A stretch of 64,000 bases of DNA from Monosporascus cannonballus (GCA_004154925.1 QJNS01000047.1:1-64000); one strand, 5' to 3'. Counted from the first letter of the stretch, positions 43,481 through 56,289 are shown. Notes: generated from the sequence alone by a model not told the origin. Program-made: numbers and translations.

Positions 43481-43790
43481 ATTATTTTATTTTATAATAT
43501 TAAAAGTTTTCTGCCGTGGTGTCCCCAAATCCACATCACGAGAACCAACATACATGAAATCGAACCAACACAAAACAAAAAAACCAACAAATAGCAAACA
43601 CATCAACAACACGGCCCATATACTTAAGGACACTAATCCTTCACAAAGACCGGTATCCCACATTGGATAGTAAGCACATAATCCACAAATTATCACAATA
43701 AGCTCCCAAATTATATTACGAACCCAGCTTTTCCAGGCAGCAACACCGCCTTAGGTATCAAGAAATAATAACTCAAAATCACTTCTAGAT

Positions 43791-44700
43791 TTTATGGTAC
43801 CAGATACACCCAGAGTAATTATAAATAACTGGCCTTTCGACAGATAACTAGACCACTTTTTCGACTTAGAGGCAGTAGCTCCAAATACCGCACAGACCAT
43901 ACCGGAAATACGACAGAAATCTCCAGAACTAATCCTAGAGGACCTACTTGCCGACAATACGGGCCGATTTAGATTAACAGCAAAATCCATTTTTTTAACA
44001 TATCTAAAGTGCCCCCTAGACCTATAAAGGTTTATAGCCGAGATTAATAAATGTAATTTCTAACAATATTACGCCGTCCGTAAAGACCATAAAGACGGAA
44101 TCCCATATTTTTAAGTAATGGGAAAATAGGCACAAAAAGAAATTTAAAAAACCCCCGTTATTTCGATATTAAGGGTTACCACCTTAATATAATTAAGATA
44201 CGTAATAAATTAACGGTTTGGCGTTATTTTTACAAAAATAAAGGGCCATTAACCCATATCGGCGGCGATATCGTAAAATCTAAGTTTTTAAGAAAAAGGT
44301 TAAAGAAAATTTTTGGTTAACGACCACAATAATTACCGACCGAAAGAAGTTCGTTTTTCGGTTTAAATTAAACGTACCAAAGGAACAAATATTAAATTAT
44401 AGCAACGTACGTTTTTATAAAAATAACCATTTCAAATCCCCGGTAACAACTTATAGCCTACCTAAACTTAATAATATATAGGACTTGCCGAAGAAAATTG
44501 TTAATTGGGTTAAAGAGAACCTAAAAAGTCTATTAGGCAAATAATATTTTTCTTATTACGAATTACTTTTTGCTTATTTCTGGAGGCCGACCCCCCCATA
44601 AGGCCCCCTTTTCTTAGGCTCCCCCTTTTTTTGTTCCTCGGGGGGTCCTCTTTCCGGAAAAGGGGGAAAAGATATTTCTCTAAAAGCGCTAGTAGCATAA
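43791..44700 (+). pseudogene. Endogenous geminivirus-like (CRESS type) Rep pseudogene
   Basis: Rep is the rolling-circle replication initiator of circular ssDNA viruses: an HUH endonuclease followed by an SF3 helicase. The gene is broken and is read in three successive frames. In the first (codons from 43794) motif I is intact as FRLTAKSIFLTY (43965-44003). At about 44095-44115 the motif II (HxH/HxQ) positions read Tyr and stop, both explained by CA-to-TA changes. After a frameshift near 44110-44150, motif III is present as RYFYKNKGPL (about 44223-44252) with its catalytic tyrosine, preceded by a GRS-like stretch (FDIKGYH, 44162-44182). After a second frameshift near 44305 a third frame carries IVNWVKENL (about 44495-44521), like the interdomain part of Rep, and a possible Walker A (GxxxxGK, 44641-44661). 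Further stops occur at 43845, 44025 and others. The rest of the helicase is not legible. Start uncertain: an extension of about 55 codons precedes motif I. Confidence 0.7.
44587..44670. other. G/C-run segment (possible G-quadruplex)
   Basis: Runs of 5-7 C (44591-44597, 44604-44608, 44621-44625) and of 6 and 5 G (44640-44645, 44662-44666), extreme for a window above 75% A+T. The minus strand carries three close G-runs. It overlaps the end of the Rep pseudogene. Confidence 0.5.
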
Positions 44701-44725
44701 TAATAGCTAAAAAAGGCCATAAGCG

Positions 44726-44743
44726 GCTCCCCCTAGCGGGGCC
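44726..44743. repeat. GC-rich inverted repeat
   Basis: ggctccccctagcggggcc: CCCC and GGGG arms around CTAGC, 60 bp after the Rep pseudogene. It could be a hairpin. It lacks the nonanucleotide expected of a geminivirus origin. Confidence 0.45.
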
Positions 44744-45301
44744 AATATAATAATAAGGAAAGGAGGATTATAATTTTAACTTTAAATTAATTTTAATTTT
44801 AATTCGATTCAAAATATTTTACTTATACGGAAATACCCGTATATATAAAATAATATAAGTACGTTTATTCGGCCCCCATATATATATAATAAACAAATAA
44901 AATACCATTTTTATGTTATCGTTATGTAATTAATATATTATAATAAACGATATATCTTTATATAATAAGCAAATACTTAAATATTATAAATAGATATTTG
45001 GATATTAATAAAGTTTTTCCGTTATAAATATAGATATACGGAAAATATATTTTTCTAAATAAGAGTTATTATGTATTTACTTAATTAACGAAAACCCGAG
45101 GTTATATATAAAGGTAAATAAACGATAATTAAAAAATTTGCATTTTTATAAAGGTAATTAAATCTTTTTTAATAAAGGTAAAAAAGGTATAAATACCAGA
45201 TAATAAAACAAAAGCCTTTAATTTTTTTAAAAACAAATATAAAAAATAATAATAATAAATTTTAATATTAAATATTTAATGTCCGTTAGTATAAATAACT
45301 A

Positions 45302-46690
45302 CAAATATTCCTAAATTTTACCGTAAATAACTTATACCTTATAACCCGATTTAAAACAATAATCAACGCTTTGAAAATAGCCGACGCAGAATTAAATAAA
45401 GTATTAAAGCGAAAAAAGCCCGAAAATAAAAACTCGACCGTTTATACGATAAAGGTTTACCTTTTTTTCGCTATTATTAATATTTATCCGTCCGATATTA
45501 GGTAATTTGGAAATCTGTTTTAAGAAAAATATTAAAATATAAATTATTATAACAAAATAAATATTAAGGTTTTTCGGAATTTTATTAACAATCCGTAAAA
45601 AACCATTAATATTAAGTTCTTAAAATATTAATTTCCGTATTACATAAATATAAATATTAAAAACATAATTTTCTAAGTAATTAACCTTCTAAATAAGCCG
45701 ACCGTTATAAATACAATTTATAAAAATACGTCTTTTAATAATACGCTTAATAGGCCAATAAATAAAAACCTTCGATTTTAATACGTTTTAAAATACCAGC
45801 ATTATTAACAAAAAAAATTGGAAACCGTAATATTAAACGCTTTGATTAACCCAAAAAACGACCTAAATTAAAAGGTATTCGAAAATATCCAATAAAACCA
45901 ATAGCAAAAATATTTTCAATAAGGTTATCCGTATGATAAATAATAAATATCCGTATAAAGTAATTTCGAAAAATAATAATATTAAAATTTAACCTTATTT
46001 TTTAATAATAATATTATTATTAACGTAATTACACTCTCGATAAACCTTATTATTAAAAATAAAAAAGGCAAAATCCGTATTATTCGCAAAAATAATACGA
46101 ACGTAATAAATTTTATCAAATTATTTTAAAATATTTTGGCATAACGGTTAATTAACGTAACCTTTTAAATAATACGCGGAAAATTATAAAAAATGCAAAA
46201 CGAATTATAATAACGACGATAACCGCCTTATAAATTTTGAGGCATTATAAAAAGAGAGAAAATAATAAGATTACCGATCGTAATTTTCGTAAAATTAATC
46301 GCAAAAATAATATTACGTAATAAATCGATTACGTTATAATACGTCCGTAATATAACGAATTCGAAAAATAAAACTAAAAAAAAACTTTTATTAAAAGCCG
46401 GAAAAAAATTGCCGTTAGGAAAAAGACGAAAGTTACTATAAAGTAAAGGACTTTCCGTACAGTTAAAACTAAAAACCAAATAACTAGCAATATATTAACG
46501 CAAAAAATAAAATAAATAAATTAATTAATTCAAAAACGTTAATAACGACGTACGTATCTAAAATAACGGACAGTACCGTATCGACAATTAGGATAAAACT
46601 TGAGACGCTAACGGCGATAGCGGCGATAAGGACAATAAGCACGACAATAACCGAAAATGGTATTAAAAAAATGAAAAAAAGATTAAATAA
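45302..46690 (+). pseudogene. Long RIP-damaged ORF of unknown function
   Basis: One plus-strand frame can be followed for about 460 codons with no frameshift. The first 65 codons (45302-45500) have no stop, although random sequence of this composition should give one roughly every 11 codons. Later interruptions are mostly TAA/TAG. The product is basic; the visible C-terminal part includes LLLKAGKKLPLGKRRKLL (about 46390-46450) followed by an Asp/Asn/Gly-rich tail (46600-46670). No domain is recognised. A transposase C-terminus or a viral structural protein are both conceivable, neither shown. It lies 0.6 kb downstream of the Rep pseudogene on the same strand. Start codon not identified. Confidence 0.5.
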
Positions 46691-46779
46691 ATAAAGAAAA
46701 AAAAGAATTAAATAAAGAAAAAAAAAAGAAAAAAGAAAAGTTTGTAAATAAAGTAAGTGGTGCTAATTTGCAAAAATAC

Positions 46780-47030
46780 GAGACTTAGCATATATATTAA
46801 ATTTAAGCCAAAAAAGACCAAACCCGAAAAAGCAAGCTAAGTTTGAATACGAAATTTGGCGCATCCTTTAGCGTCGAAAGAGCCCATACCCGATACAAGG
46901 ACACCAGCGCTAAAAAGTCCTACGCTTCCCATTAGTAGGACACCAAAACAAATAAGAAATCCCAGATATCCGATTGGTGCATACCCTAGTAAGACACCAA
47001 AACACCACGGCTGTAAAATTATTTTATTTT
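46780..47030. other. Less mutated island with short direct repeat
   Basis: Near-normal base composition. It contains a repeated gtaggacaccaaaaca (about 46935) / gtaagacaccaaaaca (about 46990). A 62-codon plus-strand frame (46856-47044) is Pro/Thr/Lys-rich with no known relative; I do not claim it as a gene. Confidence 0.4.
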
Positions 47031-47044
47031 GTAATATTAATTAA

Positions 47045-48445
47045 CCTAGAATATAAGTTATTTTAACTTTTTTTAAAAAATACGCTTATAATAACGGATA
47101 AAAGCGATAACGATATTTTATATAATAGCACCGTATTAAAGCGTTATATTATAAATATAGTTTTAAATATTAAAATTATCGTATTAAAATACAACATCGT
47201 TCTATTATATCGAGTTATAAAACGTAATTTAATTTAATTAAAATCATATTATTATTATTATTAAATTAATACAATTACTTTGAGTTTTTCTATTAACCAA
47301 GTAATATATTTATTTTAATATATAATAATTTTTGCAAATATTCAGCCTTCTTAATATATTCATATTATTTCGTAATAAATCAGAAAATAATAAGATTTTG
47401 CCTAATAAATAAGGTAAGTAATTATCGTTAATTTTAGAAATTATTTTAATTATAATAGTTAAGATTATAATAAAAGAATATTTAAAAATATTCGAATCGT
47501 TATTATTACGAAACCGTTTCGTTTTTCGTTTCGTATTATGCGATTATTATTTTTTTCTTTAAGTATATAATTACCTTGTTTAAAAGTTTAAATTAGTTAA
47601 AGATAAGTGTTTTTATAAAACCTTGACCTTTGTTTAAAGTAATATAGATTATTTTAATTTCGAATAAAATATTTTCCAATAAATAGCGGAATTTAGGACT
47701 TTTTTGTAAAAATTATAAGTTTTTTATATAATATTTAATAAGATTCATGTATAACGGGATCTTAATTAGCCGGATTTAAAAACTTTTGTTAATTTTCGTA
47801 TATTAATATTTTTTCGCGTATTTTTTTAAATGTTAATTCATCGGCTAATTCGAATAGTTAAATTATGCTATCAGCTGTTATTTTCGTAAAAAACTTAATT
47901 ACGAATAAAACTTTTAAACGTTATATTAGAATTTTTTTATATTAATATTAAAAATTTAATATATACGTCGGTACATTTTGTTTTAAAAGCTTGGCGCGAT
48001 AAAATTAAGAGAATTTAAATTTGTCGTATTTTGAAAGGAAGGATAATAACGCAATAGGTTTGAGCTGTAATTAATAGATACGTTAAGGTTTAAAAGTGGC
48101 AAACGGGTTTTAATTAAAACTAAAATAATATTAGTAATAAGCTATATGCGAGGTAATTATATAAATATAAATATATAATTATAGAATTATTTTGTTATTA
48201 AGGTATTATAGATTTTCGTTTTTTAAAGAAGTAAAAGTATTAAACAAAAACGTTTTTGCGCAATTATAACTTAGGTTTCGCTAGTTCGTTACAGGGATTT
48301 GAGATTTGATTGGTTAATATTTAACGTTATAAAGGGGTATTTAAGTGATTTTGAAGAAATTGGGAAAACGAACTAAGGAGGCCTGAACTAGCTGAAGTAA
48401 CTGTTCAGGAGGATTTAATTATCGGAAAAAAGGGGGAATAGAAAG
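47045..48445. other. AT-rich DNA becoming less mutated to the right
   Basis: No ORF or domain recognised. From about 48240 the G+C rises. A small inverted repeat CCTGAAC/GTTCAGG lies at 48382-48388 and 48403-48409. Its right edge was adjacent to 61652 before E inserted. Confidence 0.5.
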
Positions 48446-48450
48446 CTATA

Positions 48451-48842
48451 TGTCATGGCCCAAAGAGCCACGGTCTCCAGAAACGGTCTGTCACGACCCA
48501 ACCACAAACTGCGCGGTGGGGCAGGTCACGTGATGGATCACCAACTTACTGGTGGTGAGCCAGTGAACCGGATCATTAACTTACTAGTGATAAGCCAGTA
48601 AGCCGGATTACTAATTCGTTAATAGTAAACCAATAAACGAAAAAAATATATATACGTTTATTATTTCCATAATTTAAATAATTTTAACTTGTAATATAAT
48701 ATTATAATTGAAAATATTTTTAATATTATAAAATATAATACGATTATTATATTTATTATTTACAATTTTACGATATTTTCATTAATATAAATTCGTATAA
48801 TTAACATTTAATAATTAATTATATTTTTTAATTTATTTTATA
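48451..48842 (+). repeat. 5' LTR of E, 5' third almost free of RIP
   Basis: The first 170 bp keep a normal composition, with intact CpA and TpG and a run of GC-rich units, whereas the rest is RIP-mutated. Three 35-bp units (about 48534-48640, each ggatca...ttactrgt...agcc) are present where the 3' LTR has two. The 3' end is placed by comparison with F and is uncertain by a few bases. Confidence 0.8.
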
Positions 48843-49951
48843 TTATAAATATTTATTTAATACTGCTGTTAAATTTTTAATAATATGTAATATTAGTAAA
48901 ATATTAATTAATTTTTAAGAAATCTTAATTTAATAATTTTAAATCTAAATTCGTAAATTAAAAATAAATTCGATATATTAGGATTACGTTATTTACCTAA
49001 GTTTTTTTTGCCCGCATAAACCTTAAAAAACTAAAGCCCTATAATAAAAAAAATAATTTTTAAATTCCTGTAATATAAATACAAATTTATTTTTATTTTT
49101 CAAATTTTAATAATTTAACTGATTAAGTTTTAATAATAAAAATATGTTGAACGGAAAATATAATTAATTAATTTAAACTTATTATAAAAGTTTTCTTAAA
49201 AATAAAAATATTAAATAAAAAGATTTTATTTATAAACCTTTTTTAGTTTATATTAATTTTAAAAATATAATACGTAATAATTTCGGCAATATAGATAAAA
49301 AACGATTTACGGCTTAATAACTTTTGGAATTTCGATAAAAAGGATTTATATTTAAATATATCGTAACTTTTATAGGCTTTACGTTTAAGGCCGTATAAGA
49401 AAATAATAAAGTTAACATTTTTATTAACATATTTTATAAAAAGTTCAAAATAATATAAAAAATAAAATTATTCGAATTATATAATTAATTATTGTAAATT
49501 AATATATTCTAAAAATAATTAAGATTGATAATTGATAATTTGAAAATAATAAAAAAAAAAGATAATATGCTTTATAATTAAGGTATAATAAATTTAATTA
49601 AAGGAAAAAATAAAATCTATTTTTTATTTTTTACAGAACGGCATTAAAATTGGTATAATTTGGCGTTATGTATAAATAAAATTAATATTGAATTAAATAT
49701 TATAATTATACAAAAATAAAATATAAGATTTATAAATATAAAAAAAGTAAGAAGTTACAATAAAATAATTAAATACTTATAGCAGAAAAATAATGCAGAA
49801 ATAATTAAAAAAATAATAATAAATTTATGAACATAATTTAACATAAATGCATATTAGGTTCATAGCAAAAGATTTATTAAGGATTATTACGATAAGAAAT
49901 TTAACGAAAAATATAAAAAGTTAAAGAGTTAATTTAATAAATATTACAAAT
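48843..49951 (+). pseudogene. gag of element E, 5' part, broken
   Basis: Co-linear with the start of gag in A, D and F, including the block around 49655 shared by all four. It stops at CAAAT (49947-49951), where F inserted, and continues at 56626. Stops are mainly TAA/TAG. Confidence 0.75.
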
Positions 49952-50319
49952 TGTTACGACCCGACAAGCTCCGATCTCGAGACACGGTTAGACAGAAAGC
50001 ATACGGACCACCTCCCGGGTTACGTAACGGTAATTACTGTTAAACCAGTAATTATTAATGATCAAAGGTAATCCCAAGTGCTCGTAATTATTACTAATAG
50101 CGTAATTATAAATAATTAAGCTAAAAGAAAGTATACACTTATTATTTCCATAATTTAAATAATTTTAATTTATAATATCATATAGTTACCTAAAGCATTT
50201 TTGGTATTACGAGATATAATATCTTACTGTATTTATTACTTAGATTCTTACGATAGTTTTGCTAATATAAACCCGTTAACTTAAGGTTTAATAATTAGTT
50301 AAATTATTTAGCCGTTATA
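49952..50319 (+). repeat. 5' LTR of F
   Basis: Starts TGTTACGACCCGAC, ends GCCGTTATA. It carries about 37 bp (around 50060-50100) missing from the 3' LTR, again next to a gtaattatt repeat. Confidence 0.85.
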
Positions 50320-53300
50320 CGTTACAAGTTTTTCTTTAGTAATACTATTAAATTTTAAATAGTATTTAATATTATTAAAATATCGACCAACGTTTAAAAA
50401 ACTTTTATTTAATAGCTTTAGGCTCGAATTGGGAAATTAAAAAAAATCCGACAAATTAGGGTTATGTTACCTGCTCAAGGTTTTTTCGCCCGCATAAAAT
50501 TTAGGAAGCCGGAATTAGACGATAAGAAAAGTAACTTTTAAACTTTTTTAACTTAAGTACGAATTTATTTTGGTTTCCTAAACCTTAACAACTTAACGGA
50601 TCAAGTTTTAATAATGGGAATATGTTTAACGGAAAATACGGCTAATTAATTTAAGCTTATTATAATAAATTTTCTAAAAATAAAAAGGTCGGATAAAAAA
50701 GATTTTATTAATAAGATTCTTTTATTTTATATTAATTTCGAGAACAAAATATGTAACAATTTCGGTAATCCGGATAAAAAACAATTTGCGGCCTCGTGAT
50801 TTTTGTAATTTCGACAAAAAAAACTTACATCTAAATACGCCGTAACCTTTAAAAGTTTTGCGGCCAAAACCGGATAAAAAGACGATAAAACCGACGCTTT
50901 TATCGATATATTTTGTTAAAGGTTAAAAAATAATGTAAAAAATAAAATTATTCGGATTCAATAATTAATTGCCCTGGACCGGTATATCGCAAAAGTAATT
51001 AAAATTAATAATTAATAATTTAAGAAATAACAGGAAACAAAAGGATAATATGTTTTACATTTGGAATATAACAAATTTAATTAAGGGAAAAAACGAAACG
51101 TACCCTTTATTTTTTACGGAACGGCGCCAGGACTTATGGAACTCGGCGTTACCCATAGATAAAATTAAAGCCAGATTAAATGTTTTAATTATAGCAAAAT
51201 AAGACATAAAGTATATAAATATAAAAAACTTAAAAAATTGTGGCAAAATAACTGGACCCCTATACCGGAAGGATAATCCAAGAATAACCAAAAAAACGAT
51301 AGCAAAAATATTAACATAATCTAAGCCAAATACGTATTAGGTTAATGGCAAAAGGTTTAACCGGGACCATTACGATAAGAAATTTGACGAAAAATATAAA
51401 AAGCCAAAAAGCTAATTTAATAAATATTACAAACATAATAAAAAGTATTATAAATATAATTACGTAAATACCAGAATTGGACAAAAACGGTTTATCCAGG
51501 AATCCTTAATTAATACAGCAAAATATACGCCATATATTATTAACGACGAAAATATCCCAATTACGAAAAATAAAAATAATATATTTACGAAAGAATTATA
51601 TATATATATTATAAAAAATTCGATTTTTTAAACCCTACCGGAAATAATAAAAACGACAATTAATAATATTAATAATTTCGAATTATAACCTTAAAAAATA
51701 TCCAGTAACCAGCCGAAATATAAAGCTGGCTCGAAAAAAAATATTATCTGTAAAAAAACCTTTTTTGTTATCATAAATAATATAACCATTAAACGGAAAA
51801 AAGGTTAATTTAGTTTACAGTAAAAAAACATTATTAGAAAATTATTACGGATTTTCATTTTTAATTAGTATTTATTATAAACCTATACGAAAGGACACCT
51901 ATTAAGGAAAGAATACGGCAATTTATAAAAAATCTTTAAAATGATAATTAAGACGACGTATAATAAGATGCAGTCGTAAATATAAAAAAATAACTTATTT
52001 AATAAGAAAAGGAATTAGAGCAAAATTAAAAATAATTATTATAGTTCAAAGGAATAGTACGCCGGCAATAACGATAAATATAACAACTTAATGCGATAAA
52101 CGAAAAAATATAAGTAAAATTCGATAAATTCGAACAAAAGTTAAAAAAACGTTATTTATAAGAAAGCCGTAAAATAACGAAACTTAAAGAAATTAAAAAA
52201 AACTTTTAAAAAAGGTTTTAAACGTAACGATAAAAAACGTTAATAACTGTATTATTTTAGATATATAAATCGGAACGTACTGGAATATTATAATAATAAA
52301 TTGCGACATTTTGGGCGGAAATTATATTATATCAAATATGGTTAATAAACTTAAATTACCATAAATATATAAGTTAAAAACTTATATAACGATAAATGCC
52401 GCAAGTTAAAAATTTACTTACGATAATAAAAAAATTATATACAAAATTAATTATTTCAAAATTCTTATTAAAAAATAATACTAAATAATTAATTTCGATA
52501 TCTTTTTATTCGGGAATAACGATATAATCTTAAAATTACCATAAAACATTATTAGAGAATCTTAAATAATAACGGGACTAATTAAGTAAAGTTCGCCTTA
52601 TATCTTATTAATAAATAAAAAAAATTAAAATTTTAGTATTCGATCGATAATAACAACAAATACAAATATGAAAATACGATAAAAACCTTATTATCCAAAA
52701 GAACAAAATATAAAAAAACGGATATTAACGGAAATTACGATATATTATTATTATCATTAAAGTAAAATTAAGATAATTATATAACGATCTAAACTAATAA
52801 AAATAACAGCCCCAAAAATTAAAATATTTAACCAATATATTATTATAATATTACAGATATACATAACTTTTTAAAAGGGACCTTGATATGAAATTACCAG
52901 AATATAATAAATAAAATTATGAAATAATTTTTAAAAAAAGATTTTTAATAAAGTTTTATCCCATTTATAATCTTAACAGAAACAAATTATGTACTTTCAA
53001 AAAATACCTGGAAAATTAACTATAAAAAAATAAATTCGATTTTCGAAATTACTAACAAAATACCTAAAATTTTTTATATTTAAAAAAAACGAAAGATTAG
53101 GACTTATATTTAATTATTAATAATTAAACAATATTATTATTAAAACTCAACTATTATTACTTTTAATTACGGAAATAAAAGGCCGATTTTACAGAGCTTA
53201 ATAATATATAACATTCGATTTTAAAAATAAATATAATTTTATTAAAATTAAAACAAAATACGAATAAAAAATAACTTTTAGGACGAAATACGTATTATTT

Positions 53301-55630
53301 AAGTATTTGGTTATATTAATAAAATTTATATACGTATTAATAAGTTTTTAGCGAATAATTAATTATATATTATAAAAATATTTCAATATTTTCGTTATTT
53401 GTTATTTCGACAATATTTTTATTTTTTTAGAAATGGAAAAAGTATATATAAAATACGTTTATAAGGTTTTTTAAATTTTATAAAACGTAAAATTATTTAT
53501 TAATACAAAAAAAGTTAATTCTATATATAAAAAGTAAAATATCTGGATTATATTATTATCTTAGGATATATTAAAATTTACCTTAAGAAAATTACTGCAA
53601 TTATAAAATAATAAATACTAACGACAGTTAAAAAAGCATAAATATTTTTTAAATTTGCTAATTATTACAAAAACCTTATTCCAAATTTTAGCAAAATAAT
53701 TATATTTTTATTAAATTTTACGAAAAAAAAATTAAATAAATGCCAAATACAGAAAAAGTATTTCGAAATATTAAGAATATAATTATTAATAAGTTAATAT
53801 TAATTATATATAATTTAAAGCATTTTATTAAATTAGAAACCGATATTTTGGATTACGTATTAAACGTAATAATCGGATAGCAAAATAATTAAAGCAAATT
53901 ATAGCTTATTATATTTTCTTATATAAATTAAAATAAACCGAATGTAATTATAATATTACTAATAAGGAATTTATAACCATTATTATGGCATTTCGAAAAT
54001 TTAGGTATTTTTTAAAAGGAAATTTATATTAGATTAAAATTTATATAAATTTTCAAAATTTTACCCGATTTATTATAATTAAGGAATTTATAAAATAATA
54101 ATTAAAATACGAAAAAGAATTAGCCAGTTTCGATTTCGTTATTATTTATAAAGAAAATTTAAAAAATAACAAAGTAAACATTTTAAATAAATAATTAAAT
54201 TTCGAAACAAAATTAATTAAAATTAACCATATAATTTTTAATATTATTAAAAATGATATTTACGCTTACGGCAAATTGTAATAATTTAAGTAGTATTTTT
54301 AAATATATATTCAAAAATCTAATAATATAACGATAGATTTTTAAAAAACCAAAAAACAAATAAAATATAAGTTTTAAAAAGTATTAAAAAAATCTAATAC
54401 GAAAAATATACGAATATCAGTTATACGGATATTTAGGGATTTAGAAAACCTTAAAACGACTTTAACGTCCATATTTTTTTTAAAAAAAATAAAGTTAATA
54501 GTATAAAGGGTTATAAGATAATACGATATTTATGCCAAAACAAAGATTTAACGATATAAACCATATAAAAAACTATAATTATTATTAATTACAAAACAAT
54601 AATAATACTTAATTATATTTAATTTTATTATTAAAATTTTTATATTAAAGGATCTAGTTACGGGAATATATTACAATAAAATTTTCGTAATCGTTGACCG
54701 ATTTACGAAATTTTCATATTTTTTACTATATTACTAAAAAATAAATACCGAACATTTAATATATATTTTTTTAATCATATATTCAATATATACGGATTAT
54801 AAATAAAAGTGGTATTAAATAAAAAATCGATATTCGTATCTAAATTCTAATAAGGTTTTATGCTATAAATCGGCTTAAATTATAAATAAATAAACAAATA
54901 AAACGAATAAACTAAATTTTAAAACTTTATTCACGTTATTTTATTAATTATAAATAAAATAATTAAATTAAGAAATTACGAATTATATAAATAACTTATA
55001 ATATTAATTATTACGAAAGTATTAAGATAATACTTGTAAACGTAAATTTTAATTTTATTCTAAAGGTTTATAAGGAAATACGTCATAATAAATTAATTAA
55101 TATTAAAATAATATTTATTTTAAAGTAATTATAATAATCATATTAAAAAATAAAAACGGAACTGGAATTAGTACGTAATTAAATAAATAAGTATTATGAC
55201 CAGAAAAAATTAAAAAAACTAACCTTCGAAAAGGGGAAAATGGTTTTTCTTATTACAAAAAATATTTAAACGAATCGACCTAACAAAAAACTCGATTTTA
55301 AATATATCGGTTCATATAAAATTGCCAAGGAAATCTTAAAAAATAATTACTAATTAAAATTTCTACCAAAATTAAACTTTATGTAATTTTTTAAATTTTG
55401 TATTCGAATGAATAACAAATATAATTAAGGTATATACGACATAAAATAATATTGAAATAAAAAACCAACAAATATATAAGGTGGAAAAAATATTTAATAT
55501 GCGAAAATAAAACGGATTTACCTAATACCTAATTAAGTGGAAAAAATACCTAGATTCCGAAAATACTTAAAAACTCGTAAAGAATTTCATTAACGCCTAG
55601 CGCCTATTAAAGAATTTTTACTAATAATAA
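50320..55630 (+). pseudogene. gag-pol of element F, broken
   Basis: Same order as in A. Protease end at about 52495-52570; reverse transcriptase box at 53403-53420 reading YFDNIF; integrase near 54688-54720 (IVDRFTK readable); chromodomain at about 55510-55620, where YLIKWKKYLDSENT is visible with its tryptophan. This is the least mutated pol of the family here, but it still holds many TAA/TAG stops and cannot be functional. Confidence 0.85.
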
Positions 55631-55655
55631 TAGGCGCGTCTTAATTAACAGCCGA

Positions 55656-55858
55656 TTAATCGGTAACCGGAATATCAGGCTAATTGGCCGCGATATATAT
55701 TAACGTAATAGCCGTAACGGCAGCCTTTAATTGTTTTTGTTCCTAACGTTTTTATTCCTTTAATTCGTTTAACGACTAAAACTTACGTTATACTATGGTA
55801 ACGCTTTTCGAACGAATTAACGCCTTTTATTTATATAAATATATAAAACGAAAAAAAA
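55656..55858 (-). pseudogene. Antisense ORF remnant downstream of chromodomain (element F)
   Basis: Minus-strand frame ending at 55656-55658. Visible segments KALIRSKSVTIV, SLNELKE and EQKQLKAAVTAITLIYIAAN align with the A and D copies. Interruptions are TAA/TAG only. Its C-terminus is longer than in A and D by several residues. Function unknown. Confidence 0.6.
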
Positions 55859-56289
55859 CTTTATTTACCTTTTCCTGATATTTAGGTTAAACCTTAAGAT
55901 AAAACCGTTAAAACTTTAATAATTGTTTTTCGATAAGCGTTTCCTAATATTTTAAACGTTAATATTCGTAACGAATATTTTATAAGGAAAAAAAAATGTG
56001 CCGGTACTATTATAAAATCGATTTTGATTAATATATTCCTTATACCTTATAACGTTTTCCATTATTTTATATTTTATATTTTTCGAAAAAAAATAAAAGC
56101 AAGATATAATTTTATAATTAAACTCGTTAAAAGCTTTAATAAGGTTAATACGACGAATAGTAAAAGAACAAAAAATACTACAAATCTTGAAAATATGAGA
56201 CGATATAATTAATAATAATAAAAACCTATTTACTAAGCAAAAAAAAGAAAGAAAATCTTAAAGGCAAGATTTGGGAAAAGAGGAAATCG

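Noticed and set aside
43487..43990. Two in-frame minus-strand ORFs (43487-43696, 43751-43990) separated by one TAA, resembling a membrane protein
   Set aside because: The opposite strand of 43941-44003 carries the Rep motif I region; a CA-rich plus strand automatically gives a hydrophobic minus-strand frame. I take them as shadows, although the 43487-43696 part is not otherwise explained.
46305..46320. TAATATTAC, the geminivirus origin nonanucleotide (also near 37185)
   Set aside because: Expected by chance in DNA this AT-rich, and not in the loop of a stable hairpin.
46228..46479. 83-codon minus-strand ORF
   Set aside because: Antisense shadow of the long plus-strand damaged ORF 45302-46690.
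51055..51291. 78-codon minus-strand ORF
   Set aside because: Antisense of the conserved gag segment of element F; no counterpart is open in A, D or E.
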